Assembly (NCBI GenBank): GCA_030620005.1
Contig: JAUXAJ010000239.1
Coordinates: 1 to 8,275, forward strand
Source: Promethearchaeota archaeon
GTDB taxonomy: Archaea; Asgardarchaeota; Lokiarchaeia; Sigynarchaeales; SOKP01
Length of the DNA stretch: 8,275 nucleotides
Direction: 5' to 3'
Shown here: piece after piece, positions 5,024 through 8,275 of the stretch
Layout of the letters: every line of letters starts with the position of its first letter
Position numbering within the stretch: the first letter of the stretch is position 1
Made by a program: the position numbers and the translations under genes
The notes under the pieces: model-generated
Seen by the model: the letters and a program-made list of their open reading frames with translations, nothing else
What the model was told of the DNA's origin: nothing
Database searches by the model: none

Positions 5024-6154
5024 TTATCTTAAGTACATTTGAAAAATTTTTTCAATAATTTCATTCGTCTCTCTAAATTCTGAAACATTTATGATTTTGT
5101 TCAAATCCTGAATTTCATTCAATTCTTCTTTGTATCTTAAAATGAATTCGTTTACGAAATCGTTCATGATTTTTTCTAATATATCGTTTTTACGATCTGT
5201 GATAACTAACACGGCAATCCCATTATCATTGTTATAATTTACGACAATATCACCATTTTTTGTTTGAATTACATCAATTTTATCTTCTTCTCCAATGAAT
5301 TCTGCAAGGATGTGATTTATTCCTATAAGAATATTGCCCCAAATTGTTGAATCGTTTTTTTTATTTCCAATTTCGATTTGATGCGTCTCAAATTTATACG
5401 AATATAATAACACTCCTGATTTGTGGTATATATCTACTGAAGAGATTTTATTAGTTAAACCTAAAAGCATCTCTGGTTTCTTTATTAACATTATAGAAGC
5501 GCTAATTACACTCGTCCAAAAAAGCAGTAAATGTAATTCTCTAAAAATGGGCAAGTGGGTAATAATATAAAAAACATACGTGGAAATTGGCATGATAAAA
5601 AATAAAGTGTTTACAAGTAAGCTATTACTAATGTTTTTGTTTTGGGCATTAGCATGAATCAATATCGAGTTGAATAATATATAAATCAGGATAGAAAATA
5701 AAAAAATCGTTGTAATTAAACCCATCGAAAAATTAAATGAGTAATTAATTGTTGAGATATCCTCAATTAATTGAATTGATTCGGAAGATAATAAGGCCCC
5801 TATTAATAAGCCCGTTATGGTTGTAAAATACAAGAAAGGAAAAATCGGTGTTTTTTTATATTCCTTCAAAAAGGTAAATACTAAAGACATGGTATTAAGA
5901 GTCGAAATTAATGAAATTAATGACAATTTCCATAACAAAATATTAAAAAAATCAGAAAAGAAAACAACTGTTGAAAAGAAATAAAGGCTTGAATATATTA
6001 TTCCAGCATTAATGATTGTTATAATGCTTAGATAAGCGATTAGTTTACTTTTATTTTCTTTAATATAACGAAGAATGTGAAAAATGGTAATAATAGTAAA
6101 TACAAGTGAAGATACATATCCTATTACCAAGGTAATTAATATAAGAGTGTTCAT
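5024..6154 (-). CDS. Seven-transmembrane protein with C-terminal longin-like domain (copy A)
   Basis: The 376-residue protein has seven hydrophobic segments near 4-28, 38-60, 70-96, 104-123, 142-166, 179-199 and 206-224. Positive charges lie in the loops after segments 1, 3 and 5 and after segment 7 (KENKSK, KEYKK, KK), so the N-terminus should be outside and the C-terminus inside. Residues about 233-376 form a soluble domain. It has a strand pair (VDIYHKSGVLLYSYKFE), a helix (WGNILIGINHILAEFIG), three strands (KIDVIQT, DIVVNYN, GIAVLVIT) and two helices. This is the beta-beta-alpha-beta-beta-beta-alpha-alpha order of longin folds. Longin domains elsewhere bind or regulate small GTPases. The 7TM part resembles the sensor half of 7TM histidine kinases, but no kinase is present. 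A receptor that signals through a GTPase-associated fold is my inference. The paralogue lies 162 bases upstream in the same direction. Confidence 0.85.
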   Translation of the reverse strand: MNTLILITLVIGYVSSLVFTIITIFHILRYIKENKSKLIAYLSIITIINAGIIYSSLYFFSTVVFFSDFFNILLWKLSLISLISTLNTMSLVFTFLKEYKKTPIFPFLYFTTITGLLIGALLSSESIQLIEDISTINYSFNFSMGLITTIFLFSILIYILFNSILIHANAQNKNISNSLLVNTLFFIMPISTYVFYIITHLPIFRELHLLLFWTSVISASIMLIKKPEMLLGLTNKISSVDIYHKSGVLLYSYKFETHQIEIGNKKNDSTIWGNILIGINHILAEFIGEEDKIDVIQTKNGDIVVNYNNDNGIAVLVITDRKNDILEKIMNDFVNEFILRYKEELNEIQDLNKIINVSEFRETNEIIEKIFQMYLR

Positions 6155-6188
6155 GGCAAATTATATTAATTTTTCTTTTCTTGACAAA

Positions 6189-6208
6189 ATTTAAAGATTT
6201 AAAGATTT
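6189..6208. repeat. 8-bp tandem repeat with TATA-like core before 7TM copy A
   Basis: ATTTAAAG occurs twice in tandem, followed by a partial ATTT. Each copy holds a TTTAAA core about 36-50 bases before the ATG at 6154. It could be the promoter of copy A or a small operator. The rest of the 162-base gap between the two 7TM genes is AT-rich with no clear terminator, so read-through from copy B is possible. Confidence 0.35.
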
Positions 6209-6316
6209 CCTACATATATTCTTAATTTATAAAATATAGAATTTCACTTTATTAAATTTATATTGAAATAAATTATAAAAAATTTGATATTATAATAAAT
6301 TAAATTTTAGTTTTAA

Positions 6317-7417
6317 CTATAATAAGAATAAGTTAAAAGCCTCAACAATTAAATCTCTTGAATTGTAAAATTTAGAGATATCAATTAGTTTTTTAGGATT
6401 ATTTATATCCATTAAATCTTCTTTATTTAACGATGTAAATTTTTCCATGAAAGATTTTACTGCTTTCACGATTAATTTATTCATTTGGTTAGAAGTTACT
6501 ATCATCGCATAACCATGAGTGGCATCAATCTCAAAAATAACATGATATTCTTTCATTTTTATTAAATTTAATTTATCCTTCTTCCCAATGAAATTATTAA
6601 GAATATGATTGATTCCAATTAAGATCGAGCCTTTTAAGAGCGATTCGTCTCCTTCTTCCATGGTTTCGAAATTTAACGAATATAGAAGAATACCAGACTT
6701 ATGAAAAACTATAATATTTCCGATTTTATTTGTTAATAATATAAATAAATTAGGAAACTTTACAAATACATATAAGGCGAGAATCTCACCAAAAATTAGG
6801 GAGATGATGAAAAGATTTCTAAATAAAATTTCGTGGAGAAATATGTATATTGAATGGAGTAAAATTGTTAACGAAAATTGAATGGATAGCAATATAAAAG
6901 CACGTCCAAATTTCTTTTTTTTAAAATTTACACGCGTTTTTATTAACACGTGATATAAATAAATAATTAAAAAAAATTGGAATCCTAAATTAAAAAACAG
7001 AGATGGAACGCTAAATTCGTAATAATAATAATTACTATTGCTATAAATCCTAACAGAATTAGGATTAAATATATCGTAGCTTATTATTCCGCCAAAAAAA
7101 TAAATAAAAAATAATGAGATAAAGTTTATCTTTTCATATTCCAAAATAAAGCTGTATACTAAGCTCAAGATTCCTAAAGATATTACACCCACAATTATAG
7201 AATACTTCCACAATAATAGCGCTGTTTCTTCATTAAATATCTTCTCGCTAACTAGTATGATTAACGTCGGATAAATTATTCCCATGCATGTAAAACAAAT
7301 AATAAAAAATATTGAGTATAACAAAGGACCGTAATTTTTACGATGAATTCCAATGTAGACGATTCCGAAAAGTGAGATTGCTAATGAACAAGTTATCAAC
7401 AAGATGTTATTGATCAT
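6317..7417 (-). CDS. Seven-transmembrane protein with C-terminal longin-like domain (copy B)
   Basis: The 366-residue paralogue of copy A has membrane segments near 4-24, 31-56, 69-92, 98-114, 138-159, 172-195 and 201-219. Basic cytosolic loops (HRKN, TRVNFKKKKFGR) again give an N-out/C-in topology. The soluble domain starts after LLTNK (227-231), and its opening strand pair is VFHKSGILLYSLNFE. The shared core (ILIGINHIL..FIG..DK) is nearly identical to copy A. The fold order is again longin-like. The loop between the second strand and the first helix is shorter than in copy A. The membrane halves have diverged far more, apart from LTNKI at the membrane exit. The extracellular loop between segments 4 and 5 is Tyr/Asn/Ser-rich (SNSNYYYYEF) and differs completely from copy A. 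This suggests different inputs feeding a common output, as an inference. No ligand or partner GTPase is encoded in the window. Confidence 0.85.
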   Translation of the reverse strand: MINNILLITCSLAISLFGIVYIGIHRKNYGPLLYSIFFIICFTCMGIIYPTLIILVSEKIFNEETALLLWKYSIIVGVISLGILSLVYSFILEYEKINFISLFFIYFFGGIISYDIFNPNSVRIYSNSNYYYYEFSVPSLFFNLGFQFFLIIYLYHVLIKTRVNFKKKKFGRAFILLSIQFSLTILLHSIYIFLHEILFRNLFIISLIFGEILALYVFVKFPNLFILLTNKIGNIIVFHKSGILLYSLNFETMEEGDESLLKGSILIGINHILNNFIGKKDKLNLIKMKEYHVIFEIDATHGYAMIVTSNQMNKLIVKAVKSFMEKFTSLNKEDLMDINNPKKLIDISKFYNSRDLIVEAFNLFLL

Positions 7418-7539
7418 GATAAATATTTTTAAACCAGTAAATAGTTGAATTTCACAAAATCTCAGTAATCCTTTAAAAATGATAATTTAAAAAGAACTAA
7501 TTTGATATATATAATATTTATACATATTAATAAAATTGA

Positions 7540-7899
7540 TTACGATTTTTTTTTCTTAATTTTTCCTTGTAACCAACCGATCTTGTAAGCATCTCTGTTA
7601 TCGAATTGAGGGACGTAGGGTTTTACATCTAGAACGGGGGTTTTATCTAAAATATCGACATTTTTTACCGTTAGTTTATTTTTATTAACATCTAAAAGTT
7701 CTAATGTTGACAAACCAATAGGATTTAATCGAAAAGGCGTTCTCGTAGATAAAATTCCTCTTAATTTATTATCTAAAAATGGTTTTGACTGAAGTGGAAC
7801 AGGTAATTTGACCATATCGAAAAAATAAAGGCAATGAACATGTGAAAAACCATCCAAATCTTTAAGGGCTTCTTGGTATCTCGGAAAAATTTCTAAAAA
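7540..7899 (-). pseudogene. trmO: 5'-truncated TrmO-type tRNA m6t6A methyltransferase
   Basis: TrmO (YaeB/UPF0066) uses S-adenosylmethionine to methylate N6-threonylcarbamoyladenosine at position 37 of tRNA. The open frame of 119 residues shows IFPRYQEALKDLDGFSHV, then PFLDNKLRGILSTRTPFRLNPIGLS (the family's G.(F/L)(A/S)TR.P.R.NPIG core) and VDILDKTPVLDVKPYVPQFD. Family members usually start about 35 residues earlier with a strand (PIG.I.S) and a loop. That part is absent, and a TGA closes the frame at 7900-7902. A TTG at 7857 could start translation but would remove the conserved EIFPRY..AL block. Codon use within the fragment matches the central genes. Sequence beyond about 7905 is GC-richer and codes on the other strand. 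This is therefore a gene cut by rearrangement, or a contig error, and is probably non-functional as seen. Confidence 0.8.
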
Positions 7900-8090
7900 T
7901 CACGACCGAGTACGACAAGGTTACCAAGGCTAGCTCTAGCCCTACCGGAAGAGAAACTTGGGAATGCGACGTTCGTTATTTTGTCAACACCTACGACCTC
8001 TACGACGGTTTGAAGAAGCTTAGAAAGGATAAATACGGGTCTAATTTAAACGTGAAGGAATTGTTTTCCGAGTTTTGGGTAATGTTTTAG
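7896..8090 (+). pseudogene. 5'-truncated reading frame of foreign composition
   Basis: This 64-residue plus-strand frame begins KITTEYDKVTK, contains GRETWECDVRYFVNTYDL, and ends LFSEFWVMF before TAG. It has no start codon on its left side and abuts the broken 5' end of the trmO fragment. The formal open frame begins at 7866 but overlaps trmO there. Codons favour C or G at the third position (ACC, GAG, TAC, GAC, AAG), in sharp contrast to the AT-rich genes beside it. I do not recognise the family. Acquired or mobile DNA is likely from composition, and a transposase tail is one option without motif support. It vaguely resembles the fragment at the left end (RET followed by an aromatic hydrophobic run), but too weakly to claim homology. 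Confidence 0.4.
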
Positions 8091-8100
8091 TTTTTATCCA

Positions 8101-8199
8101 TTATTTTTTATTTAAAAAAAACGATAGAAATATAATATAACTTAAGTTTTGTAATTTGTAATTATTGGTAATTTTAATAATTTTAGTAAGACATTGCAT
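8101..8199 (-). CDS. Possible 32-residue ORF with perfect Shine-Dalgarno
   Basis: The minus-strand ATG at 8199 opens 32 codons (start MQCLTKIIKI, hydrophobic IIFLSFFL near the end, stop TAA). A perfect AGGAGGT lies 4 bases before it. The product could be a single-span membrane peptide. The composition matches AT-rich host DNA and the stop lies just past the foreign frame, so it may also be the start of a gene cut by the same rearrangement. I do not recognise it, and only the ribosome site makes it worth listing. Confidence 0.3.
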   Translation of the reverse strand: MQCLTKIIKITNNYKLQNLSYIIFLSFFLNKK

Positions 8200-8203
8200 T
8201 TTT

Positions 8204-8210
8204 ACCTCCT
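8204..8210 (-). promoter_or_regulatory. AGGAGGT Shine-Dalgarno
   Basis: On the minus strand AGGAGGT is fully complementary to the usual anti-Shine-Dalgarno and lies AAAA away from the ATG at 8199. It is the strongest ribosome site in the window. Confidence 0.5.
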
Positions 8211-8275
8211 AAGTGAAATTTCAATGCTTAACATCAAATCTCACCCAATTTCTTTTAAGCGTTAAAATAATTAAC

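Noticed and set aside
5024..7417. Reading the 7TM pair as histidine kinases or as bacterial-type chemoreceptors
   Set aside because: There is no H-box, ATP-binding motif or long signalling coiled coil. The soluble part is only about 140 residues with a longin-like order.
7540..7857. Taking TTG at 7857 as the true start of a complete trmO
   Set aside because: The frame continues upstream through the conserved FPRY..AL..L block to 7899, so a start at 7857 would cut into the family core and still lack the N-terminal strand.
1..8275. tRNA, rRNA, CRISPR array or complete insertion sequence
   Set aside because: I saw no tRNA-like T-loop context, no rRNA segment, no regularly spaced repeats, and no terminal inverted repeats with flanking duplication around the foreign fragments.

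Overview
The window is very AT-rich with compact, mostly soluble or membrane protein genes. It has archaeal-style TATA elements about 27 bases before several start codons, U-tract terminators, and an archaeal-type tRNA-modification gene. Two proteins end in a longin-like domain with an HKSG(V/I)LLYS signature. I associate such domains with Asgard archaea (Lokiarchaeia or relatives), which are rich in stand-alone longin and roadblock folds. Assignment to an Asgard archaeon is therefore an inference, made at moderate confidence without any search.

Layout from left to right. Positions 1-300 hold a GC-richer fragment of a reading frame (minus strand) that I cannot name, then a terminator-like hairpin. 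Positions 307-2321 are read on the minus strand: a zinc-ribbon/RDD membrane protein (1707-2321), a possible decayed small gene with a strong Shine-Dalgarno (about 1456-1588), and an unrecognised 349-residue soluble protein (307-1356). Positions 2322-2652 are a divergent intergenic region between the RDD gene and the plus-strand cimA gene. It contains a 20-codon, isoleucine-rich mini-ORF followed by a weak hairpin and a T-rich tract. Positions 2653-4278 encode a full-length citramalate synthase of the long type with a C-terminal LeuA regulatory domain, the entry step of the pyruvate route to isoleucine. A possible 31-residue ORF and an unrecognised helical 173-residue protein follow (4415-4936).

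Positions 5024-7417 hold two tandem minus-strand paralogues, each with seven predicted membrane segments followed by a cytosolic longin-like domain. This looks like a receptor layout in which the usual kinase output domain is replaced by a fold known for regulating small GTPases. It is the most interesting system in the window. Just upstream of them (7540-7899) lies a trmO-like tRNA m6t6A methyltransferase gene. Its 5' end is cut off at about 7896-7905 by a GC-richer plus-strand reading frame that is itself truncated at the same point, so this is a rearrangement or assembly junction. The right end carries a 32-codon minus-strand ORF preceded by a perfect AGGAGGT.

Functionally the window mixes metabolism (isoleucine precursor), tRNA modification, a putative membrane signalling pair and lineage-specific proteins. 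Nothing shows that these act as one pathway. The foreign-looking ends suggest that the stretch is bounded by mobile or rearranged DNA.
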